This document shows, in pieces, positions 25,258 to 35,100 of a stretch of 38,098 bases of DNA (positions are counted from its first letter, which is position 1; the number at the start of each line of letters is the position of its first letter). The stretch spans positions 1 to 38,098 of the forward strand of contig JAFXSH010000044.1 of the NCBI GenBank assembly GCA_017525805.1, written 5' to 3'. Origin of the DNA: Clostridia bacterium (GTDB taxonomy: Bacteria; Bacillota_A; Clostridia; Christensenellales; Aristaeellaceae). The notes below the pieces were generated by a model. It did not search any database and was not told the DNA's origin. It saw nothing but the letters and a program-made list of their open reading frames with translations. The translations under genes and the position numbers were made by a program.

Positions 25258-27102
25258 TCATTCCTCCGTCACTGGCTGGATCAGGCGCACCCCGCGCTTG
25301 GCAACATACTCCAGGGGCAGCCAGTATTCCAGGCCGCCGTATTCATCGGTTTCAAAATACCAGCGCGCGCCGGGCAGATCGTCCAGGGACAGGGCGGCGC
25401 GAAAAGCCCCGCTGCGGGTCTGGTAATAGGGCGCGCAGTTTACGATGCGCTCAAAGGTAGCCCCCGGGGCGGAATCCACCACCCGGATCATGGTGCCGTC
25501 CTCCGACTTGCCGCACACCATGGCGATGTGGCCCCGAGCAATGGAAAAGCTGAAAAACGCCCCTTCATCCAACAGTTGAATGATCTGCTTTTTTTCATTA
25601 TACAGCGTCTTCCGGGTGGTGAAGCCAAAATCCTTAGCGGCGGTGTTGATCAGCAACTCGTTGCTGGTGCCTTCGTTCGGGATCAGACAATAAGCGTACT
25701 TGACCGCCAAGTTTTCCGGCAAAATTTCGTCCTCCGTGTGTCCCATGCGCTGCAGGGCGTGGGACAGGGCGAAAATGGCGCAGCCCGATTTGCCAAGATT
25801 GCTGTGACGGTATTTCTTGTCCGCCCACCAGCCGTCCTTCTGGCTGTAAACATCGGAAAGCCCATCCTTAACCGGCAGGGAACCGTCCACGGTAAAAACG
25901 GCTTCCTGTTTGCGCGTCAGGCCCTGCTTGTCGGTTACGGTAACGGTGATCACATATTCCCCCGCCTGCCGTGGCCGGTAAGCGGCGGAGAAATGGTCCC
26001 CTATCTCGCTTTCCGCGACCGTTTTCCCGTTCAGGCTCATGGAATATTTCGTCTGGCAGTTTTCCCAGGCGGCCACCGTGATATCCAGCACTTCCCCCAC
26101 CGCTAAGGTTTCCGCGCTTAAAGAAACGGTCATTTCCCCCTCGGGCAGGGCGGCGGACGCCTTGGGCGGCACGGCGAAGCCGGTATAATCCTGAAGCAAT
26201 ACAGCCTTGCCCGTTTCCGCGTCCACCAGCGCTCCGTAAACATATTGATCTTCCGCCGTAAAGAAACCGCAGCGGTAGGCGCTTCCCTCCGGCTGCACGG
26301 CGCAGTATAGATTCGCTTTCCCAAAGGCTTTGAATTGCTTGGTCAGGGCCTTTTCCGCGGCGGCGGCGGCTTCCATGGGCGGCACAGTCCCCGCTGTTTC
26401 TCCCGCGTCGTCCGGGCCGGTCAAAGCAATGGCGGACACGGCTGCCCATCCGCAGACGTCCTCCGTCATCGCGAGACAATAATCTTTTTCGATCAGCGTA
26501 ACGGTCACCGGCGTACCGGGTGTCAAAGCCGTTATTTTTTTACCGTCCTTTTGGGGTATGTCCAGCAGATCGCAGGCAACGGTCGCCATGCCCGGCTCCG
26601 CCATCCAGTTCTGTTCTCCCATAGGTTCCTGATATTGAAAGGTGAAATGGCTGGTTTCCACCCAGCCCGCCACGCCGTCCGCCCGGACGCTGGCCCAATC
26701 CCCCTCCACGGCGGTCACTTTCACCGGCGTTAAGCAGGAAAGGGGCCCCAGGATGGACGCGTCTTCCGCGGGCGCGGAACGCAGCAGGGCCGATCCCCCA
26801 TCCAAATAAACCGTCTGCCCCGGCAGCTGGGAGGGCAGCTTCAAAAACCCGGTCTTCACATAGCCCGTTTTTTTCTTGTATACGATTTTGCTCCATTCCT
26901 CCCCGATTTCTTCTACCTCCACCAGGGATTTATTGGGCACGGATTCCACCAAATTGGATTTTTCATCCGCCTTTTTCCGCATATTCAGCGCGCCCCCCGG
27001 CGTGACCACCCGGGCCGTTTCCCCCAGGGCCGCGCCTAAGACGCACAGCAGCATCAGCGCCACTGTGATAAAGAACAGCCTTTTGCCGCGTTTCACGTTC
27101 AT
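25258..27102 (-). CDS. Exported SH3b-repeat protein with C39-like peptidase domain
   Basis: The 614 residues start with a signal peptide (KRGKRLFFITVALMLLCVLGAALG). At least two bacterial SH3 segments follow (VTPGGALNMRKKADEKSNLVESV and the next one through GYVKTGFL, then LLRSAPAEDASILG), suited to cell-wall binding. A beta-sandwich segment (about 330-415) precedes a C-terminal C39-like cysteine peptidase with C441 (KSGCAIFALSHALQ), H525 (ARGHIAMV) and D543 (VVDSAPG). It probably acts in the cell wall. The start at 27102 is the first ATG that puts the basic signal n-region in place. An AAGGAGG lies somewhat far upstream, so the longer 630-residue version is not excluded. It is coupled to the phosphatase gene. 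Confidence 0.82.
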   Translation of the reverse strand: MNVKRGKRLFFITVALMLLCVLGAALGETARVVTPGGALNMRKKADEKSNLVESVPNKSLVEVEEIGEEWSKIVYKKKTGYVKTGFLKLPSQLPGQTVYLDGGSALLRSAPAEDASILGPLSCLTPVKVTAVEGDWASVRADGVAGWVETSHFTFQYQEPMGEQNWMAEPGMATVACDLLDIPQKDGKKITALTPGTPVTVTLIEKDYCLAMTEDVCGWAAVSAIALTGPDDAGETAGTVPPMEAAAAAEKALTKQFKAFGKANLYCAVQPEGSAYRCGFFTAEDQYVYGALVDAETGKAVLLQDYTGFAVPPKASAALPEGEMTVSLSAETLAVGEVLDITVAAWENCQTKYSMSLNGKTVAESEIGDHFSAAYRPRQAGEYVITVTVTDKQGLTRKQEAVFTVDGSLPVKDGLSDVYSQKDGWWADKKYRHSNLGKSGCAIFALSHALQRMGHTEDEILPENLAVKYAYCLIPNEGTSNELLINTAAKDFGFTTRKTLYNEKKQIIQLLDEGAFFSFSIARGHIAMVCGKSEDGTMIRVVDSAPGATFERIVNCAPYYQTRSGAFRAALSLDDLPGARWYFETDEYGGLEYWLPLEYVAKRGVRLIQPVTEE

Positions 27103-27194
27103 GCCCCTCGTCTGCCTCCTTCGTACATTTTTTATCTTACCACAAGTCAAGTTGAATTTCTACCTTCAAAGATATTTTACATTTTATACCGCGC

Positions 27195-27223
27195 TTGCAT
27201 TCCATCCCCGTCTATGCCATAAT
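27195..27223 (+). promoter_or_regulatory. Promoter at the small-protein/CotH operon
   Basis: TTGCAT (27195-27200) and CATAAT (27218-27223) are 17 bases apart. The expected start of transcription falls on or next to the ATG at 27230. Confidence 0.5.
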
Positions 27224-27229
27224 AAGGGC

Positions 27230-27544
27230 ATGGATAACGAGCAAGAATGGGGGCGGATAGCTGTGGCTGCCGGGATCTGGGTCAGGCTGATGAAAAAGAA
27301 CCGCATGGAAAAGGACGTGACCGTGGCGTGCGCCAAGGGAGACTGGCAGGACGCGCTTTCCCAGGCCTGCCATGAATTGGATATGGGCAAGCCCCTGGTG
27401 CTGCCCCGCCATGAACGGGATTGGGACCAGTTTTCCCAGGCGCGATTTTTGAAGGAGCACTTTGTGGAGGACGTGCCTTTTGACCGGATGGAAGTGGAAT
27501 TCATCGACCCGGACCAGAAGCGGAAGCAGCCGGGCATTCTGTAA
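27230..27544 (+). CDS. Small conserved-looking protein of unknown function
   Basis: These 104 residues have no signal peptide, membrane helix or motif I can assign. The central part (DVTVACAKGDWQDALSQACHELDMGKPLVLPRHERDWDQF) and the basic end (VEFIDPDQKRK) look like a folded cytosolic domain. ATG 27230 fits the promoter only as a leaderless or near-leaderless start. AAGGG is too close to serve as a ribosome binding site. A start at 27290 (MKKNRMEKDV) is the alternative. It ends 13 bases before the CotH-like gene and is probably co-transcribed with it. Confidence 0.6.
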   Translation: MDNEQEWGRIAVAAGIWVRLMKKNRMEKDVTVACAKGDWQDALSQACHELDMGKPLVLPRHERDWDQFSQARFLKEHFVEDVPFDRMEVEFIDPDQKRKQPGIL

Positions 27545-27557
27545 ATTGGAGAAAAGC

Positions 27558-29528
27558 ATGCGCATCAAATTTTTCTTTTTTCTGGTCCTGCTGGTCTGCC
27601 TGACTGCCGTTTCTGCCTCGGCGGACATCGTGTTCAGCGAGGTCATGGCCTCTAACGGCGTGTATACCAACGGGGAAGCCTACGACTGGGTGGAAATCCA
27701 CAACACGGGTAAAAAGGCCGTGGATTTAAGCGGCTATTATCTTTCGGACAGCAAAAAGAATCCCACCAAGTGGGCTTTTCCCGCGAAAACCACCGTCAAG
27801 GCGGGGGACTACATCCTGGTTTACTGCACGGGGGAGGACATGAGCGCCGGGAAAAACGGGGTCTATTACGCCAACTTCAAAATCTCCGCTTCCGGGGACA
27901 AACTGATCCTGACGGAGCCGGACGGGGAAACCCAGGCGGCGTATGTAGAAATCCCCGCCCAGTACGGCAACGTATCCTGGGGCCTGCCGGAGGGCGGCAC
28001 CGGATATCTGTACTTTGAGGAAGCCACGCCGGGCAAGAAAAACCCTAAAGCGGGCTATCCCTCCCAGGTGGAAGCGCCGGTGATCCTGACCGCCGGAGGG
28101 TTTTATAGCGGCCCTGTGACCGTAACGGTTCAATCCGCATCTACCATACACTATACCTTAGACGGCTCTACCCCCACGGCAAAATCCAAGGCTTTCCCAT
28201 CAGAGGGGCTTACCTTCACCAAAACTGCCGTGCTGCGGGTGCGGGCCTTCGAGGATGATAAAATCCCCTCCCCCACGGTATCGGCGTCCTATTTCATCGG
28301 ATTGGAACAGCCGGTGCCTGTCGTTTCCCTGATCACCGACGAAAAATATTTATTTGATAAGAAAACCGGCGCGCTGGTGAAGGGCACCAACGCCGATTAT
28401 CCCAATTACGAGCGGGAATGGGAATACCCCGTGAACATCGAATATTTCGATGCAAACGGCATAGTTGAAATCAACCAGATGGGCACCTTCACGGCGGCGG
28501 GCCACTCCGCCCGGCAGAACGCCCAGAAATCCATCGCCATTTACGCCCGCAAGGCTTACGGGCCGGAAAGGTTTTCTTTCAACCCCTTCCCCAACCGGGA
28601 TTATGAAAGCTATAAATCTTTACTGCTTCGCTCCGCCAATTCCGACGCCTTTTCCACCCGCCTAAGGGACCCGGTGATTTCCTCCCTGGCGGAGCCATTG
28701 AATATCATCTACCAGGACGCCTTAGCCATCGAGGTCTACATCAATGGCCAGTATTGGGGGCATTACAACTTAAGGGAAAAGATCAACAAGTATTTCGTGG
28801 CCCAGTGGGAGGGCGTCACCGACGAAAAGGAGATCGACAGCATCGACATCTTAGCCCGCACAGGGCGGGACGAGTTCGTGCAGAACGGCAGCAACGAGGA
28901 TTGGCTGGCCCTGTGCGAATTCTGCAAGACCAAGGACCTGAACGATCCGGACAACCTGCAATACGTCACCGACCGGCTGGACATCGACAGCCTGTTCACC
29001 CACACGGCCTTTGAAATCATTATCGGCAACAACGATTTCACCAACGTGCGGGTATACCGGGTGCCTGGGGGCAAATGGAAATACCTGCTGTTCGACGTGG
29101 AGGCGGGTTTCCTGTCCATGGATGCCGGCCCCATGAATTACTACATCAAAAACGTGAAGGACAAAATACAGGGCTTCCGCCATGAGCCCCTGGCGGCGCT
29201 GCTTAACGTGCCGGAGATGAAAGCGGCGTTTCTGACGCGGTTCGCGGAGGTGCTGGAGCTTTCGTTCCAGTGGCCCTATGTGGAAGCACACTTTGCCCCC
29301 TGGGAAGAAACGCTGGAAACCCTGCTGCCCCGCCATTTGGAGCGCTGGCCCCATTTCACCATGAAAGCGTGGCGGCAGAACGTGGACGCCGTGAAATACT
29401 ACGCCCGGACGCGGCCCGTGAAGATCGTGGCCCTGCTGCAAAAGCACATGAAGCTCACCGACGCGGAAGTGGAGCGGTATTTCGGGGAAACGCGGCGATT
29501 GTTGGAAGGGCTGAATATCTTAAAATGA
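27558..29528 (+). CDS. Exported lamin-tail/CotH kinase-like protein
   Basis: The 656 residues open with a signal peptide (MRIKFFFFLVLLVCLTAVSASA). A lamin-tail domain follows (about 23-135, IVFSEVMASNGVYTNGEAYDWVEIHN), then a chitobiase-type segment (IHYTLDGSTPT, about 170-240). The last part (about 260-630) is a CotH domain, with the diagnostic IEVYINGQYWGHYNLREKI and IIGNNDFTNVRVYR. CotH in Bacillus is a spore-coat kinase. In non-coat settings this combination occurs in large surface proteins. The start has GGAGAAAAGC upstream. The stop overlaps the recG start (ATGA). The substrate is unknown. Confidence 0.9.
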   Translation: MRIKFFFFLVLLVCLTAVSASADIVFSEVMASNGVYTNGEAYDWVEIHNTGKKAVDLSGYYLSDSKKNPTKWAFPAKTTVKAGDYILVYCTGEDMSAGKNGVYYANFKISASGDKLILTEPDGETQAAYVEIPAQYGNVSWGLPEGGTGYLYFEEATPGKKNPKAGYPSQVEAPVILTAGGFYSGPVTVTVQSASTIHYTLDGSTPTAKSKAFPSEGLTFTKTAVLRVRAFEDDKIPSPTVSASYFIGLEQPVPVVSLITDEKYLFDKKTGALVKGTNADYPNYEREWEYPVNIEYFDANGIVEINQMGTFTAAGHSARQNAQKSIAIYARKAYGPERFSFNPFPNRDYESYKSLLLRSANSDAFSTRLRDPVISSLAEPLNIIYQDALAIEVYINGQYWGHYNLREKINKYFVAQWEGVTDEKEIDSIDILARTGRDEFVQNGSNEDWLALCEFCKTKDLNDPDNLQYVTDRLDIDSLFTHTAFEIIIGNNDFTNVRVYRVPGGKWKYLLFDVEAGFLSMDAGPMNYYIKNVKDKIQGFRHEPLAALLNVPEMKAAFLTRFAEVLELSFQWPYVEAHFAPWEETLETLLPRHLERWPHFTMKAWRQNVDAVKYYARTRPVKIVALLQKHMKLTDAEVERYFGETRRLLEGLNILK

Positions 29529-31537
29529 TGACGCTGGAAGCATTGAAGGGCATCGGAAAGGCCCGGCTGGACACCCTGGCCAAGGCGGGCATCCGCACCC
29601 TGGCCGATCTTTTGCTGACCCTGCCAGCGCGCTACCAGGACACGTCCACGGTGACGCCGCTTTCGGAAGCGGCTCCCGGCATGGAAATCTGCGTTTCCGG
29701 CTATCCCAAGGCCGCGCCGCGCTTGAGCCGGTTTCACGGGCTCACCTCCGTGACCCTGCGCCTGTGCGACGAAACGGGCGGCCTGCCCATCGTTTGGTAC
29801 AATCAGCCCTGGCTGCAAACCCAAATCGGCCCGGAAACGCCCCTGACCCTGTACGGCAAGGTGGATCGGGACAAGCAGGGCCGGGTGCGCATGGTCAGCC
29901 CGCAAATCGTAAAGGAACGGGGCATCATCCCCGTGTATCGGGCTTTAAACGGCATCCCACCCAAAACCATGCGGGACATGATACGGCAGGCCCTGACCCA
30001 GCTGGAGGACTGCTGCCCCGAAACCCTGCCGGATATCCTGCGCGTGAAATACCGCCTGTGCGAAAGGAATTTTGCCTTACGCCAGGCCCATTTCCCGGAA
30101 ACCAAAGAGAATTTGGCCATCGCCCTGCGGCGGGTATCCTTCGAGGGCATGCTGCTGTATCAGGCCGCCGCCGCATCCCTGCGGGGAGAGCGGGCAAAGG
30201 GCATCGTGATCGACGCGCCGGAAAAGGCCGTGGACGCCTACTGGTCCTCCCTGCCCTTCCCGCCCACCGGGGCGCAGCGCCGGGTGCTCCAGGAAATCGC
30301 CGCCGATTTGACCGCGCCCTCCGCCATGGGCCGCATGATCCAGGGGGACGTGGGCTGCGGCAAAACAGCCTTAGCCTTCGGGGCCATGGCGCTCACCGCC
30401 CAGGCCGGTTATCAGTGTGCCTTGATGGCTCCCACGGAAATCCTGGCCCGGCAGCATTTGGAAAGCGCGAAAAAGATGCTGGAACCGCTGGGCATCTCCT
30501 GCGGCCTGCTGCTGGGCGGCATGAAAGCCAAAGAACGGCGGGAAGCGCTGGAAAAAATCGCTTCCGGCGGGTGGCAGGCGGTAATCGGCACCCACGCCCT
30601 GATTTCCGAAGGGGTGGAATACAAAAACTTGGGCCTGGTGGTGACCGACGAGCAGCACCGCTTCGGCGTGCGTCAGCGCCGCCTTTTGAGCAAAAAGGCA
30701 GCGGAAAGCGAAAATGCCCCCAACGAGCTGGTCATGTCCGCCACGCCCATTCCCCGCACCTTAGCCCTGGTGCTGTACGGCGATTTGGATATCTCGGTGG
30801 TGGACGAGCTGCCGCCGGGCCGCACGCCGGTGAAGACCCGCCTGGTGCCGGAGGACAGACGGGAAGGGCTGTATGATTTCATCAAAAAAGAAGCCGCCAA
30901 AGGGCGGCAGACCTACATCGTGTGCCCCCTGGTGGAGGAAAGCGAGCAGATCGACGCCCGCAGCGCCCAGGAAACCTACGCGGAATTGTGCACCGGTCCC
31001 CTGTCCGACCTGCGATTGGGCCTCACCTTCGGGGAACAGGACGCAGCCGAAAAGGAAGAAACCATCCGCCGCTTTGCCGCCGGAGAATTGGACGTGCTGG
31101 TATCCACCACGGTGATCGAGGTGGGGGTGAACGTGCCCACCGCCACGGTGATGGTGATCGAAAACGCGGACAGGTTCGGCCTTTCCCAATTGCATCAGCT
31201 TCGGGGCCGGGTGGGGCGCGGGGCAACCGAAAGCTGGTGCTTCCTCATGGCCACGCCCAACGAACGATTGAAAACCCTATGTGAAACCAACGATGGCTTC
31301 AAGATCGCCCAGAAGGATTTGGAGCTGCGGGGTCCCGGCGATTTCCTCGGCACCCGCCAGCACGGCGACACCCTGATCCCCGGCATGGCCTTGGGGGCGG
31401 ACGTGCAGATGTTGGAGGAAACCTCCAACTGCTTAAAGTGGCTGCGTTCCCCCGGCTATGAGGAAGAATGGGCCATGGTGAAGCAAAGCGCCCAGGCTGC
31501 GTTCAGCCGCGTCATGGACGAAATCGCCCTGAACTGA
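29525..31537 (+). CDS. recG: ATP-dependent DNA helicase RecG
   Basis: RecG reverses stalled replication forks and migrates branched DNA. The 670 residues match the family. The N-terminal wedge domain begins LEALKGIGKARLDTLAKAGI and includes an OB fold. The helicase core has Walker A GDVGCGKTALAF near residue 275, the Walker B variant DEQHRFGVRQR near 375, MSATPIPRTLAL, and motif VI QLRGRVGRG. The C-terminal GPGDFLGTRQHG is diagnostic. ATG 29525 overlaps the CotH-like stop by four bases. MM doubling makes 29528 an equal alternative. A longer frame opening at 29270 is excluded by the CotH gene. Confidence 0.97.
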   Translation: MMTLEALKGIGKARLDTLAKAGIRTLADLLLTLPARYQDTSTVTPLSEAAPGMEICVSGYPKAAPRLSRFHGLTSVTLRLCDETGGLPIVWYNQPWLQTQIGPETPLTLYGKVDRDKQGRVRMVSPQIVKERGIIPVYRALNGIPPKTMRDMIRQALTQLEDCCPETLPDILRVKYRLCERNFALRQAHFPETKENLAIALRRVSFEGMLLYQAAAASLRGERAKGIVIDAPEKAVDAYWSSLPFPPTGAQRRVLQEIAADLTAPSAMGRMIQGDVGCGKTALAFGAMALTAQAGYQCALMAPTEILARQHLESAKKMLEPLGISCGLLLGGMKAKERREALEKIASGGWQAVIGTHALISEGVEYKNLGLVVTDEQHRFGVRQRRLLSKKAAESENAPNELVMSATPIPRTLALVLYGDLDISVVDELPPGRTPVKTRLVPEDRREGLYDFIKKEAAKGRQTYIVCPLVEESEQIDARSAQETYAELCTGPLSDLRLGLTFGEQDAAEKEETIRRFAAGELDVLVSTTVIEVGVNVPTATVMVIENADRFGLSQLHQLRGRVGRGATESWCFLMATPNERLKTLCETNDGFKIAQKDLELRGPGDFLGTRQHGDTLIPGMALGADVQMLEETSNCLKWLRSPGYEEEWAMVKQSAQAAFSRVMDEIALN

Positions 31538-31553
31538 AAGGAGCAGACGCTTT

Positions 31554-32093
31554 ATGAAAGCCCTGATCATCAATTGCAGCCCTGTGCGGGACGGGGCCAC
31601 GGCGGAAATCGCCCGCATGGCGGCGGAAGCATTAAGCAATCGGCATGACGTAAAAAGCATCTGCATCGACGATTACCGCTTTGGCTTCTGCCGGGGCTGC
31701 CGAGCCTGCCACACCGCCGCCAAGTGCGTCCTGGACGACGACGTGCCCCGCATCCTGAAAGAATTTGACGAAGCAGACGTTATTCTGTGCGTGTCCCCCT
31801 CCTATTGGGCGGACATTCCGGGGCAGTTCAAGGCGTTCATCGACCGCTGCACCCCCTGGTGCAACACCCACGAGCCGCACGCCAGCATCGCGGGCGGAAA
31901 AAAGGGTTACGCTATCGTGCTGCGCACCGGCCCCAACATGAAGGAATGCGCCAGGGTCATCGAAAGCATCGAGCATTTTTACGGGCATTTGGAGATTCAG
32001 CCCTGCGGCAGCTTAGGCCTTACTTCCGTGGAAAACCGGGCAGCGGCCTTGGCCCGGAAGGAAGAAATCTTAGCTTTCTGCGGCAAGATATGA
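31554..32093 (+). CDS. Flavodoxin-like NAD(P)H-dependent oxidoreductase
   Basis: The 179 residues have the flavodoxin-like fold of the NADPH-dependent FMN reductase family. They start MKALIINCSPVRDGATAEIA, whose loop binds the FMN phosphate, and continue with GCRACHTAAKCVLDDDVP and CVSPSYWADIPGQFKAFIDR near the flavin ring. The Cys-rich CRGCRACH segment is typical of the iron-sulfur flavoprotein-like subgroup, but no full cluster motif can be confirmed. It is cytosolic, probably reducing quinones or other acceptors. AAAGGAG precedes the start. It sits 16 bases after recG and 15 before addB, within one operon. Confidence 0.88.
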   Translation: MKALIINCSPVRDGATAEIARMAAEALSNRHDVKSICIDDYRFGFCRGCRACHTAAKCVLDDDVPRILKEFDEADVILCVSPSYWADIPGQFKAFIDRCTPWCNTHEPHASIAGGKKGYAIVLRTGPNMKECARVIESIEHFYGHLEIQPCGSLGLTSVENRAAALARKEEILAFCGKI

Positions 32094-32108
32094 TCGGAGG
32101 ATAACACC

Positions 32109-35100
32109 ATGCTCACCGTCTTAGGCGGCAATCAGGAAGCTCTGCGGCGGGAGCTGCTGCGCATGGCGGCTCCCGGCGGGCGGATGATCGTGATCGTGCC
32201 GGAGCAGTATACCCTGCAAACCGAACGGGAACTGATGGACGGGCTGAACCTGCCCGGCTTTTTCGATTTGGAGGTCCTTTCCCCTTCCCGCCTCACGGAA
32301 CGGGTGTTCGCCCTGACGGGGTCCGGCGGACAGGTGCGCATCGACGCCCGGGGCAAGCAGCTCACCTTGGCGCGGGTCCTGCTCAAATGCAAAAATGACC
32401 TCAAATACTATGAGAGCGCCATCGACCGGCAGGGCTTTATCGAGCGCATGGGCACATTGATCGCCACCCTCAAGCAGGCCCAGGTGACGCCGGAGGCCCT
32501 GCGCGCCCACGCGGAAGCCATGAAGGAGGGCGCGTCCAAGGATAAGCTCATGGACCTTTCCCTGCTGTACGCGGAATACGAAAACCGCCTGTCCGGCCAG
32601 TTCGTGGACGGGGAGGACGTATTGGACGATATGCTGCGCCGCCTGCCGGAAAGCGGCATTGCCCAAAACACGCGGGCGGCGGTGTACGGCTTCGATGTGC
32701 TCACCGGGCAGATGAACCGGCTGCTGCTTGCCCTGGCAAGACAGAGCGAGGACGTGCAGGTGCTGCTGGTGATGGGCCAGGACGAGGCCTTTGCCCCCGT
32801 GCGGGACAGCGCGGGCCGCCTGCAAAAGGAAGCCGAAGAAACGGGCGTATCCTGCCGCCTGGAAATGCTGCCCTTTGATTACACGGGCCAAACGCCCTCC
32901 CTCGCCCATCTTTCCAAAGAATATCCGCGCAATCCCCCAAAGGCCTGGGCAGGGATCCCTTCCGGCCTGCGGCTCTACGCCGCTCCCAATCCCTACTTCG
33001 AGGCCCATTTCGCCGCCCAGGAAATGGTGCTGCTGCATGAGCAGGGCGTCGATTTCGGCGATATGGCCGTGGCCATGGGCGACCCCGGCTTTTCCGGCGT
33101 GCTCTCGGCGGTGCTGCGTTCTTACCGTGTCCCGGCTTACGTAGCCCGAAAGCTGCCCATCGTCACCCATGGGGCCGTGCGGTTCCTGCTTTCTTCCCTG
33201 CGGGCCGTGGCGGAAGGGTACAGCGCGCCGGAAATGATTTCCGTGATCAAGTCCGGTTACGCGCCCATCACGGAAGAAGACGCCTGGAATCTGGAAAACT
33301 ATATCCTTTCCCACGGCATCCGGGGCAAGCTGTGGCTTGCGCCCTTCGCCCGGGGCAGCGCCCAGGAGTGCGCCCAGGTGGAGGACGCCAGGCAGGCGCT
33401 GATCGAACCTTTGCAGACCCTGCGCCAAGCCTTTAAGGACGCGGAAAACGCGGGCCAGGTCCTTTCCGCCGTGTACGATTATCTCACCGTCGCCGGGCTG
33501 TACGAGAAGCTCACCGCCAAGGTGGACGCGCTGCTTTCCCATGACATGGCGGCGGAAGCCATGCAGAATCAGCAGGTGTGGGAGGCGGTGACCCAGCTTC
33601 TGTCCCAGGCCCACGCGCTGCTTTCCGACAGCCGGGTATCCCCCCGGCAGCTTTCCTCCTGGCTGGAAGCGGGGCTGGAAGCCTGCGAGCTTTCCTCTCT
33701 GCCGCCCACAGCCGGGGCGGTGGCATGCGGTCAGGTGGGCAATCTGCCCCTGGCTCGCCCTAAGGCGCTGTTCCTCATGAACCTGACGGACGGTCTGCTA
33801 TCCCCTCCCGGCCCCGGCCTGCTGTCCCCCCAGGAGCAGGAAGAAGCGGAAAAATCCCTGCACGCCTATCTTTCCTTGGACGCGGATGGCCAGGACGCCT
33901 TAGCCTGGCTGGACGTATGGAAAGCCCTGTCCAGCCCCCGGAAATATTTGTATCTATCCCGAGCCCAAGCCACCCAGGACGGCGGGGCCCTGCGGCCTTT
34001 CGCCGGGCTTTCCCAGATCCGCGCTATCTTCCCCGGCCTGGTGGAGGAAGGAGGCGTGACCCAGCGGGCTGCCGTCCAGTTTCCCCTGGTCCCCCGGCCC
34101 GCCTTAGACGCCTTGGGCATGAAAATGCGGGAAGGACCCTTGGAGGGCGAATGGAAACAGGCATGGCGGTATTTGAGCCAGGCGGAGGAAACAAAAGCGG
34201 AAGCAAACGCCTTGCTTTCCGCCTTCCAGCCGGAAACCGGCGCGCCGCCCCTGCCCCCGGAGGTAACCCACGAGCTGTTTATGGAACGGGTCATGTCGGT
34301 GAGCCGCCTGGAAAACTTCGCGGTGTGCCCCTACAAGCATTTTGTGGAGCAGGGATTGGCCCCCAAGCCCCGAAAGGAATGGACGCTCACGCCCATCGAC
34401 GCGGGGAATTTCTATCACAGCGCCTTGGAGGGCTTCACCCGCCTGCTGCCTACCATTCCCCATTGGCCCAAAATCGACAGAAAAACCTGCGACGCTGTGG
34501 TGGATCAGGCGGCGGAGCCGCTGTTTGAACAGCTCCTGTCCGGCGTCATGGGCGACAGCGCCCGCATGCGCGCCCAGGGAGAAAAATACCGCCGGGTATT
34601 AAAGCGGGTGGCCTGGACCTTCACCCGGGGCGCCAAGCAGAGCGCATTCACCCCCCAAAGCGCCGAAGTAAAATTCGGCTATCCCGGCGGCATCCCGCCC
34701 GTGGAATTGACGCTCAAAGACGGCTCAAAGGTCTACGTGCGGGGCATCATCGACCGCATCGACCGCTATGCGGGCGACGAGGGCGTGTACCTGCGGGTGG
34801 TGGATTACAAATCCGGCGCGGAAAAGATAGACGCCGCCCGGATTTATTGGGGGGCGCAGCTGCAATTGCTGCTGTATCTCCGGGCCGCCCTGTCCCAGGA
34901 GGAAGGAGCCCAGCCTGCCGGGGCCTTTTACATGCGGGTGGCCGATCCCCTTTTGCCCGACCAGGAGGATACCGCCCAAGTGGAGGACGCGTTGGCCCGA
35001 GCCCTGTGCCTCCGGGGCGTGGCGCTCAAGGACGCCGCCATCCTGCGCGCCATGGACGACGGCACGCCGCCCCTGACCCTGCCCAAGGTGCTCACCGCCG

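Noticed and set aside
25255..25261. ATGA overlap start for the tyrosine phosphatase
   Set aside because: GGAGG is only one base from that ATG but seven from the next one, which also gives the usual MIRVLMVCLGN start.
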